Source: an uncultured Bacteroides sp. | GTDB taxonomy: Bacteria > Bacteroidota > Bacteroidia > Bacteroidales > Bacteroidaceae | DNA: 64,000 nt | NCBI GenBank assembly: GCA_947574505.1 | Contig: CANPJW010000011.1 | Coordinates: 1 to 64,000, forward strand | Direction of reading: 5' to 3' | Program-made: the position numbers and the translations under genes | Shown here: positions 18,535 to 27,064 of the stretch, in pieces | How the letters are laid out: each line of letters begins with the position of its first letter | Position numbering within the stretch: the first letter of the stretch is position 1 | The notes under the pieces: generated by a model | Databases searched by the model: none | What the model was told of the DNA's origin: nothing | The model's input: the letters and a program-made list of their open reading frames with translations, nothing else

Positions 18535-20817
18535 ATGACCCACATTCCATTCAAAGTTTCTTTGTTAAGACTGGTCTTCCTGCTGCTGCCCGTGACGGTC
18601 GCGGCACAGGAAGCCAGACTTTCTGATTACGTAGATCCCAGAATCGGTTCGGAAGGACTGGGACGGGTATTTATCGGTCCCTCCTGCCCTTATGGTATGG
18701 TGAAACCATCGCCCGATTGCACTGTCCATCCCAATAGTGGTTGGCTGCCTATGCCCGAACAAGTCAACGGTTTCTCCCAAGTACACGTCAGCGGGACAGG
18801 AGGAGGTCCTAAATATGGTAACATACTTGTCATGCCTTTTGGCAAAGGTATGGATCAACTCAATCATATAGACTATCGCAAAGATGAAACAATCCGCTTG
18901 GGCTATTATGCTACCGAATTCCAGAGAACAGGCATATATACTGAAATAACAACTGCTCCACGCGCCTCATTCTACCGATTCACCTATCCCGAAGATTCCT
19001 TAAAATCCCTGTTGGTTGACGCCGGCTTCTTCCTGGGTGAACAACCGACCCCCGATGCCCGCGAAGCACAACAATTTGTAGGTTCGGAAATTCAAATCAT
19101 ATCCGATCACGAAGTAATGGGATATACCCGTATTCGCGGAGGTTGGAATAACGGACGTGCCTACACCGTTTATTTTTATGCAGTAACCGACCATCCCTTT
19201 GTACAAACGGCCACATGGAAAGGAAGCCAAATCAGCAATGAACGATACCAGCCAGACTCCCAACAAAAAACCGGAGCTTTGTTGCGTTTCCCTTCTTCTG
19301 CAAATACCATTCAACTGAAAGTCGGAATTTCATTTATCAGTTCTCTCAAAGCCAGAGAGAATGTATGGAACGAAATACCTCATTGGTCATTTGAGGACAC
19401 CCGGCAAGCCTTATTGGCACAATGGGAAAACTTATTGCAACGCATTGATATAGCCTCAAATACACCCGAAAAATATAAGCGTATGTTTTATACCGGTATC
19501 TACCATACCATGTTAATGCCTGTAGACCGTACCGGTGAAAATCCATTATGGAGTGATCCGGAACCTTATTATGATGATTTTTATGCTATCTGGGACACCT
19601 ACCGCACCTCAACTCCACTTATCACACTGATTGACCCTCAAAGAGAAACAGACATTGTACGTTCACTGATCAATATCTATAAACGGGACGGCTACATGCC
19701 TGATGCACGAAGCGGAAATTGTAACGGACGGACACAAGGCGGCTCCAACGCCGAAATTGTTATAGCCGATGCATTTGTAAAAGGACTACCAAACATAGAT
19801 TACCATCTGGCTTTGGAAGCTATGCTGAAAGATGCGACTATACCGCCTGGAGGTAACGAAGAAGCGGAGGGAAGAGGCGGACTGATTCCTTATCTGGAAT
19901 TGGGATATATTCCATACGGTATTCCCCGAGCCGGAAACCGCACAATAGAATACTCCTATTGTGATTATGCCATAGCCTTAGTAGCAAAAGGACTAGGCAA
20001 GACAGACTTGTACCAGCAATACTTGAAACAATCTTCCAACTGGAAGAACTTGTGGCGGGCCGATTATGAACATGCAGGAGTCAAAGGATTCATACTTCCC
20101 CGGGATAAAGAAGGAAACTGGTTAGACAAAATACCTTTCGGAAACTCCCATATCCAGAAACCCACCTTCACATATACCCCCGTTACCTTTGAAGGCCCTT
20201 GGTATACTCCTTGGTGGAACATGTTCTTTTATGAAGCCTCCTCCTGGGAATATTCACTCAGCATTCCGCATGACGTACCCGGACTCATTGAACAATGTGG
20301 CGGAAAAGAGAAGTTTGACGAACGGCTGGATATTTTCTTTGACAAGGGTTTCTTCAATGTGAATAATGAACCCTCCTTCCTCACTCCCTGCCTATACCAC
20401 TGGGTAGGGCGTCCGGATAAAAGCGGCGACCGCATCCATGAAATTATCCAGAAGAACTATAATGACGGTTCTGCCGGCCTTCCCGGAAATGATGACTCCG
20501 GAGCCATGTCATCGTGGTTGGTATTCCACATGATGGGGTTGTACCCCAATGCCGGACAAGACTATTATTTAGTCCATACCCCTCTACTGACAGAGAGTCG
20601 TTTCCATTTACAGGAAGGCAAAACATTCACGATCAAAGCCGAAGGGCTTTCCGAAAAGAACAAGTATATCCGGTCGATTTTATTAAATGGAAAGAATTAT
20701 CCATATTCCGCCATCCGCCATAATGATATCATCAAAGGAGGCGAGTTGGTTTTAAAAATGGGCCCTAGTCCCGGTAACTACTGGGGGAGCAAACTATTTC
20801 CTGAATCTAAAGAGTAA
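18535..20817 (+). CDS. GH92 alpha-mannosidase (second copy), secreted
   Basis: This second GH92 enzyme has about 760 residues, with a cleavable signal peptide ending VTVAAQ. The start at 18535 lies 2 bases after the GH28 stop; the longer open frame from 18451 overlaps GH28 and lacks a signal peptide at its start. The motifs are NNEPSF (acid E612) and GNDDSGAMSSW (D653/D654). It differs from the first copy at GNDDSGAM versus GNDDAGQM and at the preceding glycine (NNEP versus GNEP), so it belongs to another subgroup. Probably periplasmic exo-alpha-mannosidase; linkage not predictable. Confidence 0.9.
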   Translation: MTHIPFKVSLLRLVFLLLPVTVAAQEARLSDYVDPRIGSEGLGRVFIGPSCPYGMVKPSPDCTVHPNSGWLPMPEQVNGFSQVHVSGTGGGPKYGNILVMPFGKGMDQLNHIDYRKDETIRLGYYATEFQRTGIYTEITTAPRASFYRFTYPEDSLKSLLVDAGFFLGEQPTPDAREAQQFVGSEIQIISDHEVMGYTRIRGGWNNGRAYTVYFYAVTDHPFVQTATWKGSQISNERYQPDSQQKTGALLRFPSSANTIQLKVGISFISSLKARENVWNEIPHWSFEDTRQALLAQWENLLQRIDIASNTPEKYKRMFYTGIYHTMLMPVDRTGENPLWSDPEPYYDDFYAIWDTYRTSTPLITLIDPQRETDIVRSLINIYKRDGYMPDARSGNCNGRTQGGSNAEIVIADAFVKGLPNIDYHLALEAMLKDATIPPGGNEEAEGRGGLIPYLELGYIPYGIPRAGNRTIEYSYCDYAIALVAKGLGKTDLYQQYLKQSSNWKNLWRADYEHAGVKGFILPRDKEGNWLDKIPFGNSHIQKPTFTYTPVTFEGPWYTPWWNMFFYEASSWEYSLSIPHDVPGLIEQCGGKEKFDERLDIFFDKGFFNVNNEPSFLTPCLYHWVGRPDKSGDRIHEIIQKNYNDGSAGLPGNDDSGAMSSWLVFHMMGLYPNAGQDYYLVHTPLLTESRFHLQEGKTFTIKAEGLSEKNKYIRSILLNGKNYPYSAIRHNDIIKGGELVLKMGPSPGNYWGSKLFPESKE

Positions 20818-20823
20818 CATACG

Positions 20824-22563
20824 ATGAAGAAAAAACTTTTTATATGCTTTCTGCTTATCGGCAGCCTGATGGGAAATGTAATGGCACAAGATATCATTAC
20901 CAACCCTCTGTTATTTGTATTCAAACTGCATGGACAAACCCGAAAGTACCAATTTACTTTCAATCAGTCCAACGACACCCTTTATCTGCATTGGGGAATT
21001 GAAAGAAACACCCGATGGCAATCAGGCAGCTACGCCATGCCCCAAGAAGCTTTAAAAACGGCGGTCAGACTAAGCTTCTTACAGCCGGAAGACGGACAGC
21101 ATATCTGTCTCCCCATTCAAGAAACCTTTGCCCTACTTTCAGCAACCGCTTTTCAGGAATTGAAAAGCCAAAAGGCATTTCATTATAATCAGACAGAATA
21201 CCAACTGGCTGATACCAAGTCACAAGCTATGGGCTATTCCTTACTGCATGTAAACGACTCAGTAGACGGATGCGAAATGTGGATTATGGATAATCCGGAT
21301 TTCCCTCTGATATGGGAAATACAAAATAATCCGCTCGGCATCAATTGGAAAGTAGCTCCCATAGATCTCCCCGCACACAATCTGAAAGAAGAAATCATCC
21401 AAAGCCCGGAAAAAATGGGTAGCATCTATTATGCTTATCCCACACCAAACGGCATACAAACTCCGGTACCCGAAGGTTACAGTCCTTTCTACATCAGCCA
21501 TTACGGACGCCATGGGTCCCGCTGGATGACTTCGGACGAACGTTATCTAGAAGTCATTCGTGTCTTTGATACGTTTCACAATAAATCAGGACTTACCGAT
21601 TTAGGTGAAGATGTGAGGCTCAGACTCCAGAAAGTATGGGAAAATGCCCGTGGGCGCGGAGGAAACCTGACCCCATTAGGAGAACGACAACACAAAGCCA
21701 TTGCCAAACGGCTTTATCAACAATATCCCCATATATTCCGGGACAGCGCCAACATATCAGCGCGTTCGAGCGTTTCCGTACGTTGTATCATGAGCATGTC
21801 CGCATTCACAGAACAACTGAAAGAACTAAACCCCTCCCTCCAGATCACCCGCGAAGCCAACCAAAGACACATGGACTACATTGCCTATACTTCACCCGAA
21901 GCCGAAAAGCTGGGTTCGGCAAGTGCGCCATGGAGAACAGCTTTCCATACATTCGAAGAAAATCATATTCATCCGGAACGTTTAATCGCTTCACTTTTCA
22001 AAAATCCCAAAGAAGTCAGGAATCCCCGCGAGCTCATGATGGGACTTTATTGGATTGCTTCCGACATGCAAGATGTAGAGTTGCCTCTATCCTTTTATGA
22101 TTTGTTTGAAAAAGAAGAATTATTCGGTATCTGGCAGTCTGTGAATTATCGGATGTATATTTGCAATGCCAATGCTCCCGTCAATCAGGGAGCAGCCCCC
22201 AAGAGTGCAAAATCTTTATTGAAGAATATTATAGAAAGTGCCGACCGCGCCATCCGTGAAGGAACTCCTTGCGCCACCCTCCGTTTCGGACATGATACCA
22301 ACCTGATCCGTCTGTTGGCACTCATGCAAGTAGAAGGATGCTCCAATCAAGAAACAGATCCCGACCGATATTACCTGGCCTGGCAAGATTTCCGTGTTTC
22401 ACCTATGGGAGCCAACCTTCAATTAATCTTTTTCAAGAATAAACAAGGAGAAGTTATTGTAAAATTGCTACATAATGAAAATGAAGTCAAATTACCCATT
22501 GACAGCCCTATTGCCCCTTATTATAAATGGGAAACGGTGAAAGCATTCTACAATCATTTATAA
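20824..22563 (+). CDS. Histidine acid phosphatase family protein
   Basis: This branch-2 histidine phosphatase has 579 residues and a signal peptide (ending GNVMAQ). The catalytic phospho-histidine motif is GRHGSRW (R229, H230), and the proton-donor motif is GHD (H490, D491). The HD form resembles acid phosphatases and bacterial phytases rather than the HAE of MINPP enzymes. The N-terminal 190 residues or so precede the catalytic core and look like an extra beta-rich domain that I do not recognise. It follows the second GH92 by 6 bases, so it is the last gene of PUL 1 and probably removes phosphate from a product of the pathway. Confidence 0.87.
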   Translation: MKKKLFICFLLIGSLMGNVMAQDIITNPLLFVFKLHGQTRKYQFTFNQSNDTLYLHWGIERNTRWQSGSYAMPQEALKTAVRLSFLQPEDGQHICLPIQETFALLSATAFQELKSQKAFHYNQTEYQLADTKSQAMGYSLLHVNDSVDGCEMWIMDNPDFPLIWEIQNNPLGINWKVAPIDLPAHNLKEEIIQSPEKMGSIYYAYPTPNGIQTPVPEGYSPFYISHYGRHGSRWMTSDERYLEVIRVFDTFHNKSGLTDLGEDVRLRLQKVWENARGRGGNLTPLGERQHKAIAKRLYQQYPHIFRDSANISARSSVSVRCIMSMSAFTEQLKELNPSLQITREANQRHMDYIAYTSPEAEKLGSASAPWRTAFHTFEENHIHPERLIASLFKNPKEVRNPRELMMGLYWIASDMQDVELPLSFYDLFEKEELFGIWQSVNYRMYICNANAPVNQGAAPKSAKSLLKNIIESADRAIREGTPCATLRFGHDTNLIRLLALMQVEGCSNQETDPDRYYLAWQDFRVSPMGANLQLIFFKNKQGEVIVKLLHNENEVKLPIDSPIAPYYKWETVKAFYNHL

Positions 22564-22663
22564 ACATACAAATTGAGAAACAACAATTTCCTTCAAAGTC
22601 CAATCTCCCTATTAGCTAAGGCTTTTCTTGCCTACAATTAAGCCCTTTCTTACGGTTACCTAC

Positions 22664-22760
22664 TACAGACTCCCTCAATGGACCGTAGAGTCCATTGCAG
22701 CAGACTGTATAGTCCACCCAAGCAGACCTTACAGTCCACTGGCGGAGTCTGTAGCAGATG
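22664..22760. repeat. Imperfect 22-bp tandem repeat, four copies plus a partial
   Basis: Units lie at 22664, 22686, 22708 and 22730, each exactly 22 bp, with a partial unit from 22752. The shared pattern is TAnAGTCCA near the start and GCAGACTG or a variant near the end. The last full units also show dyad symmetry (ACAG near 22731 against CTGT near 22749). There are no spacers, so this is not a CRISPR array. It lies between the converging ends of PUL 1 and the PUL 2 HTCS gene. Confidence 0.75.
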
Positions 22761-22810
22761 ACTGTAAAAAAAAGCTTAACTATATGGAAGAAATGGCTTA
22801 CACAACCACT

Positions 22811-25800
22811 CTATTCCGGTTTTATCTTTTTCAGATAATCAGAAGGAGCCATACCGAATTCATCTTTAAAACACTGACGGAAATAGACCGTACTGTTAAT
22901 TCCCACCTTGAATGCAACCTCTGAAATATTGTATTTCCCTTCTAATAACAGACGTTCCGCATATTGCATCTTTATTTTGCGGATATATTCATTGGTGGAA
23001 AGTCCGGTCAATGCCTTCATCTTCCGATATAGGGTAGAATTACTCATACACATGGCGTCCGACAAATAACCGATATCAATTTTCTCAGAAGAAAGACGAT
23101 CTTCAATCAGCTTGTTAATCTTCTCAAGGAACTCATTATCCAATTTATTCATAGACTCGGTTACTGCCGCACGTTTGTCAATGAGTATGGAATTCGTATT
23201 AAAACGCTCTGCCAACAACTTGCGGGATTCAAGCAAATTATGGATACGGCTATGCAACAAAGTAGCACTGAAAGGCTTTGTCAGATAAGAGTCAGCACCC
23301 ACTTGATACCCTTCTTCCTTATCTTGCAAAGAATCCTTTGCCGTCAGCAAAATAATGGGAATATGGCTGGTACGCAAGTCTTCTTTCAATTTCCGGCACA
23401 TCACAATGCCGTTCATCACCGGCATCATGATATCACTGACTATAATATCAGGAATGCAGCCCAATGCTTGTTCCAAACCTTGTTCACCATTGGCGGCAGT
23501 CCTCACTTCAAAATCGTCCGAGAAAGATTCTACAATATAATCACAGATGTCCCTATTATCTTCCACTATCAGCAGAATACGCTTACCACTATGCACAGGT
23601 TCTATATTTTCTTCTTTTTCGTCCTTTTCATCGGAAGTTTTCTCCGTCGAGTCAGCATGCAGCACATGGGGATACGTGTTATCCGTCAGCAGACTGACAT
23701 AAAAAGTACTTCCCACATTCAAAGAACTTTCAACCCTGATCTCCCCCTCATGCAAAACTACCAGGTTCTTTACCAGAGCCAGACCAATACCTGTTCCTGA
23801 AGCCTGATGTTCGCTTCCCTCTTGATAATAACGGTCAAAAATATGAGGCAATGCATCGGGAGCAATACCGAAACCGGTGTCACTCACACTGATTTCCGTA
23901 TGGTGTATATTATTCCGGACCACCTGATGTAATCCTAAAGTTATAGTTCCTTTCTCTGTATATTTTATAGCATTGGAGATCAAATTATCCAGTATAATCG
24001 TTACTACCTCCTTATCAAAAAACAAAGACATATCTTCCTGCTCAATCTCAAGACAGAAATCAATCTCAGGTTTCCGGTTCAATTCCTTATACTTCAGTCC
24101 GATCTCGTGTACAAGGGCTGCCAGATTGTCACGACTTACACATAATTTCTTGTTTTGGGTTTCCGTTTTTCTGAACTCCAGTATCTGATTAATCAGGTTC
24201 AACAACCGGATGGCGCTTTGATGGATAACCGATATTTTCTGTGAATCTTTCCCTGATAAAGAATTACTTTTCTGCATATCTTCCAACGGTCCCAGAATCA
24301 ACGTCAAAGGAGTACGCAACTCATGTGTGATATTGGTATAGAAACGTAAACGCTCATTATTCAGCTCCTGTTCCTGCTCATGATTTTTCTTCTCCAACTC
24401 ATAGAGAGACTCCATATCCAGTTTCTTTTTATAGGCATGAAGAATAAAATACAGGACAGAAACACCCGAAAGAATATAAAATAACTTGGCCCACCACGTA
24501 AGCCATACAGGCGGATCAATACGGATATCCAGAGAAGCTATCTCATCCGCCCATTCCTGATTCCGTATTCTTGTCTTTACCTGAAAACAATAATTTCCCG
24601 GAGGTATATTACGGAAAGTCACATTATTAGGATCGGTTACTGTATACCATGAATTTTCCAACCCTTTCAACATATAAGCATATTCCACTTGATCGGCCAA
24701 GGCATAATTCTGTATATTGAAGGTGACGCTGAAGTTATTTTGCATATAGCTTAAACGTACTTCCGACTGGCCTTCAAGCGCCATCACCTTTTCATTACTG
24801 TCCGTATCACGCAACGGGCCGAATATACGCATCTCAGTAATAATTGCAGCAGGTGACTCTCGTTTTTCCAATACCTGATCTGGATTAAAACGGCATAAGC
24901 CATTGATTGAGCCAAAATACAGTGTTCCATCCTTAGCTTCTGCCACACTTCCACTCATGAAATTGCCCATAGGCACATTATCCCAATGATCATAATTATA
25001 GAAAACCTCCTTGTCTTTCAACAAGCAGCTGATACCTTTATTGGTGCTCACCCATATATTTCCATGATTATCTTCCGTAATGGCACGTATATGGACATTG
25101 GACAGACCCTCCTCACTGCGATATACTTTATAGTCCCAACTCTGAGAGGATGGAAAACAAACCAGACCTTCTCCCGTTCCTATCCACATTCTGTTCTGAC
25201 TATCCATATAAACAGTATTGATAGTATTAGAGGGAAAAAGAGAAGTCACGTTAAAAAGTTTAACGCACTGAAAATGTTCATCAAAAACCCCTAATCCTCC
25301 TCCGAAAGTACCAATCCATAAACGATTAAGATTATCTTTCGAGATACATCTCACCAGATTATTCTCTACTGTATAATGATCTGCAATGCCTTTATCATGC
25401 AAGCGTACCTTATAGATGCCATTACTAGTTCCTATCCATACATATTCTGCATCTTCATACAGTGCACGCACATCTTCCCCTGTTTTATCTTTAGGAAAAA
25501 TCTGGTGAAAACTTTTCTTTTTCACATCATAAAAATCCACTCCTCCCATAAACGATCCAAACCAAAGGTTTCCTTCCGAATCACAAAGTGCAGCCTGTAT
25601 GGAATTATCAGTCAAATCACCGGTTTCTTCTTTATAAACCGCCACCCGCTTGCCTTTATCAAATACATTGATGCCTCCCCCATCGGTTCCGATCCATAAC
25701 TTTCCATCCCTTGCTACGCATACACTACTTGCTGTCTTATTATTCAGGCTACTACCCGAATGCTGGATAGGAGAATAACTATAAACATTAAAATAGGAAG

Positions 25801-26851
25801 ATTCATGGCTAAGAAAATTAATTCCACCTCCCCACATACCAGCCCATACATTTTTAAAGGAGTCCTGAAACAAACAACGTACAGTAGAATTAGAGAGACT
25901 GTATTCATCATCCCCTTCCTTTATATATTGAAAACGCACTTGGTCAGGAGAAAGAAACATACGTTGCGTTAAATCCAAAATGGCTATTCCTCCAAATTCC
26001 ATGGCAATCCAAAGTTTATTCCCATCAAATTGTCTGATATCAAATACGGTATGAGGAACCCCGTCCTCACTATGATGAAAATGGATAAAATTTTCGGCTT
26101 CCGGATTGAACAGTGCCAGCCCCCGGTCTGTTCCCAGCCAAATATTACCGCTTAAGTCCTTATAAATGCAAGTTACCCCATTACCTGGCAAACTGACCGG
26201 ATCTTCAGGGTCATGCATAAAGTTCTTTACTTTTTTATCTTTAAGAGACAACACACTGAATCCATGATGCACATGCCCCATATACAACTTTCCATCTCCT
26301 CCATCAACAACCGACCAAATATTATCGCTAGCCAATCCCGGAACTGTTTGAGTATTGTAATGAATGAATTTTCCAGCCTTTTTATCGAAATAATCTACTC
26401 CCCGCCAATATGTCGTAATCCAAAGATTACCATCTGTAGCTGCCACAATCTTAGTAACATCATCCGTTATCAGACTTTCGGGGTTCTCGCCATCATGCCT
26501 ATAGCAAAGAAAAGTGTTATTTACATAGTCATACGCATTCAGACCGGCCCTTTGCGTGCCTATCCAAAGGATAGAATCCTGAGGATCATCCAACAAACAA
26601 TTCAGTTCATTGCCTGTTATACCCTGCCTTGTCAAATCTTCATTCTTCAAATAAGTAATGAAACGGGTACCATCGAATTTGTTCAACCCTTCCTCCGTGG
26701 CAAACCACAGAAAGCCCTGTTTGTCTTGAGCAATGCTCACCACATAATTATTGGATAATCCCTTCTCTATACCAAGCTGCTTAACAGAATAAGGTTGTGC
26801 CAATGAAACAACCGACAGCAGCAAGAGCCAAAGTACGAATATCTTTCTCAT
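22811..26851 (-). CDS. Hybrid two-component system sensor/regulator (HTCS) of PUL 2
   Basis: This is a full-length HTCS of about 1346 residues. It has a signal peptide MRKIFVLWLLLLSVVSLAQ, Reg_prop propeller repeats through about residue 680, a Y_Y_Y domain, and a membrane segment near 780-800 (KLFYILSGVSVLYFIL). The cytoplasmic part has HisKA with His at about 843 (NITHELRTP), HATPase_c (NLISNAIKY, GIGLALV), a receiver with Asp at about 1140 (SDIMMPVMNG) and an AraC HTH ending FGMAPSDYLKK. The start at 26851 is preferred to 26866 because it begins the signal peptide. It diverges from the PUL 2 structural genes, whose promoter carries a direct repeat suited to its DNA-binding dimer. Confidence 0.94.
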   Translation of the reverse strand: MRKIFVLWLLLLSVVSLAQPYSVKQLGIEKGLSNNYVVSIAQDKQGFLWFATEEGLNKFDGTRFITYLKNEDLTRQGITGNELNCLLDDPQDSILWIGTQRAGLNAYDYVNNTFLCYRHDGENPESLITDDVTKIVAATDGNLWITTYWRGVDYFDKKAGKFIHYNTQTVPGLASDNIWSVVDGGDGKLYMGHVHHGFSVLSLKDKKVKNFMHDPEDPVSLPGNGVTCIYKDLSGNIWLGTDRGLALFNPEAENFIHFHHSEDGVPHTVFDIRQFDGNKLWIAMEFGGIAILDLTQRMFLSPDQVRFQYIKEGDDEYSLSNSTVRCLFQDSFKNVWAGMWGGGINFLSHESSYFNVYSYSPIQHSGSSLNNKTASSVCVARDGKLWIGTDGGGINVFDKGKRVAVYKEETGDLTDNSIQAALCDSEGNLWFGSFMGGVDFYDVKKKSFHQIFPKDKTGEDVRALYEDAEYVWIGTSNGIYKVRLHDKGIADHYTVENNLVRCISKDNLNRLWIGTFGGGLGVFDEHFQCVKLFNVTSLFPSNTINTVYMDSQNRMWIGTGEGLVCFPSSQSWDYKVYRSEEGLSNVHIRAITEDNHGNIWVSTNKGISCLLKDKEVFYNYDHWDNVPMGNFMSGSVAEAKDGTLYFGSINGLCRFNPDQVLEKRESPAAIITEMRIFGPLRDTDSNEKVMALEGQSEVRLSYMQNNFSVTFNIQNYALADQVEYAYMLKGLENSWYTVTDPNNVTFRNIPPGNYCFQVKTRIRNQEWADEIASLDIRIDPPVWLTWWAKLFYILSGVSVLYFILHAYKKKLDMESLYELEKKNHEQEQELNNERLRFYTNITHELRTPLTLILGPLEDMQKSNSLSGKDSQKISVIHQSAIRLLNLINQILEFRKTETQNKKLCVSRDNLAALVHEIGLKYKELNRKPEIDFCLEIEQEDMSLFFDKEVVTIILDNLISNAIKYTEKGTITLGLHQVVRNNIHHTEISVSDTGFGIAPDALPHIFDRYYQEGSEHQASGTGIGLALVKNLVVLHEGEIRVESSLNVGSTFYVSLLTDNTYPHVLHADSTEKTSDEKDEKEENIEPVHSGKRILLIVEDNRDICDYIVESFSDDFEVRTAANGEQGLEQALGCIPDIIVSDIMMPVMNGIVMCRKLKEDLRTSHIPIILLTAKDSLQDKEEGYQVGADSYLTKPFSATLLHSRIHNLLESRKLLAERFNTNSILIDKRAAVTESMNKLDNEFLEKINKLIEDRLSSEKIDIGYLSDAMCMSNSTLYRKMKALTGLSTNEYIRKIKMQYAERLLLEGKYNISEVAFKVGINSTVYFRQCFKDEFGMAPSDYLKKIKPE

Positions 26852-26931
26852 AGCATCAGTGTACACATTGTTAAATAATATGGTTCAAAAATACAAATAA
26901 AGTCTGTATTTTAGATACATAAATCATGCAT

Positions 26932-26998
26932 TGCAAGATTTACCTCCCTTTTCTGCAAGATTTATATCAGGATTTTAATTCTTCTTCACGTACATTTG
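26932..26998 (+). promoter_or_regulatory. PUL 2 promoter with direct-repeat HTCS operator
   Basis: TGCAAGATTTA occurs exactly twice, at 26932-26942 and 26954-26964, 22 bp apart start to start (two helical turns). A TACATTTG -7 element lies at 26991-26998. The second repeat ends just upstream of where the -33 region would be, the usual geometry for an AraC-type activator. Binding by the adjacent HTCS is inferred. Confidence 0.7.
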
Positions 26999-27064
26999 CA
27001 CCACTGACGAATTTAATTCGTCCTCTATTAGAGTAGATGTTTAATCTTCAAATACTAATAAAAT

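Noticed and set aside
22664..22760. CRISPR array
   Set aside because: The units are contiguous and imperfect, without spacers, and no cas genes are present.
22628..22924. 98-codon + strand ORF over the 22-bp repeats
   Set aside because: It spans the tandem repeat and the antisense of the HTCS end; no signal of coding and no homology recognised.
23240..23800. 186-codon + strand ORF
   Set aside because: Antisense shadow of the receiver and kinase domains of the PUL 2 HTCS.
26213..26758. 181-codon + strand ORF
   Set aside because: Antisense to the propeller repeats of the PUL 2 HTCS.
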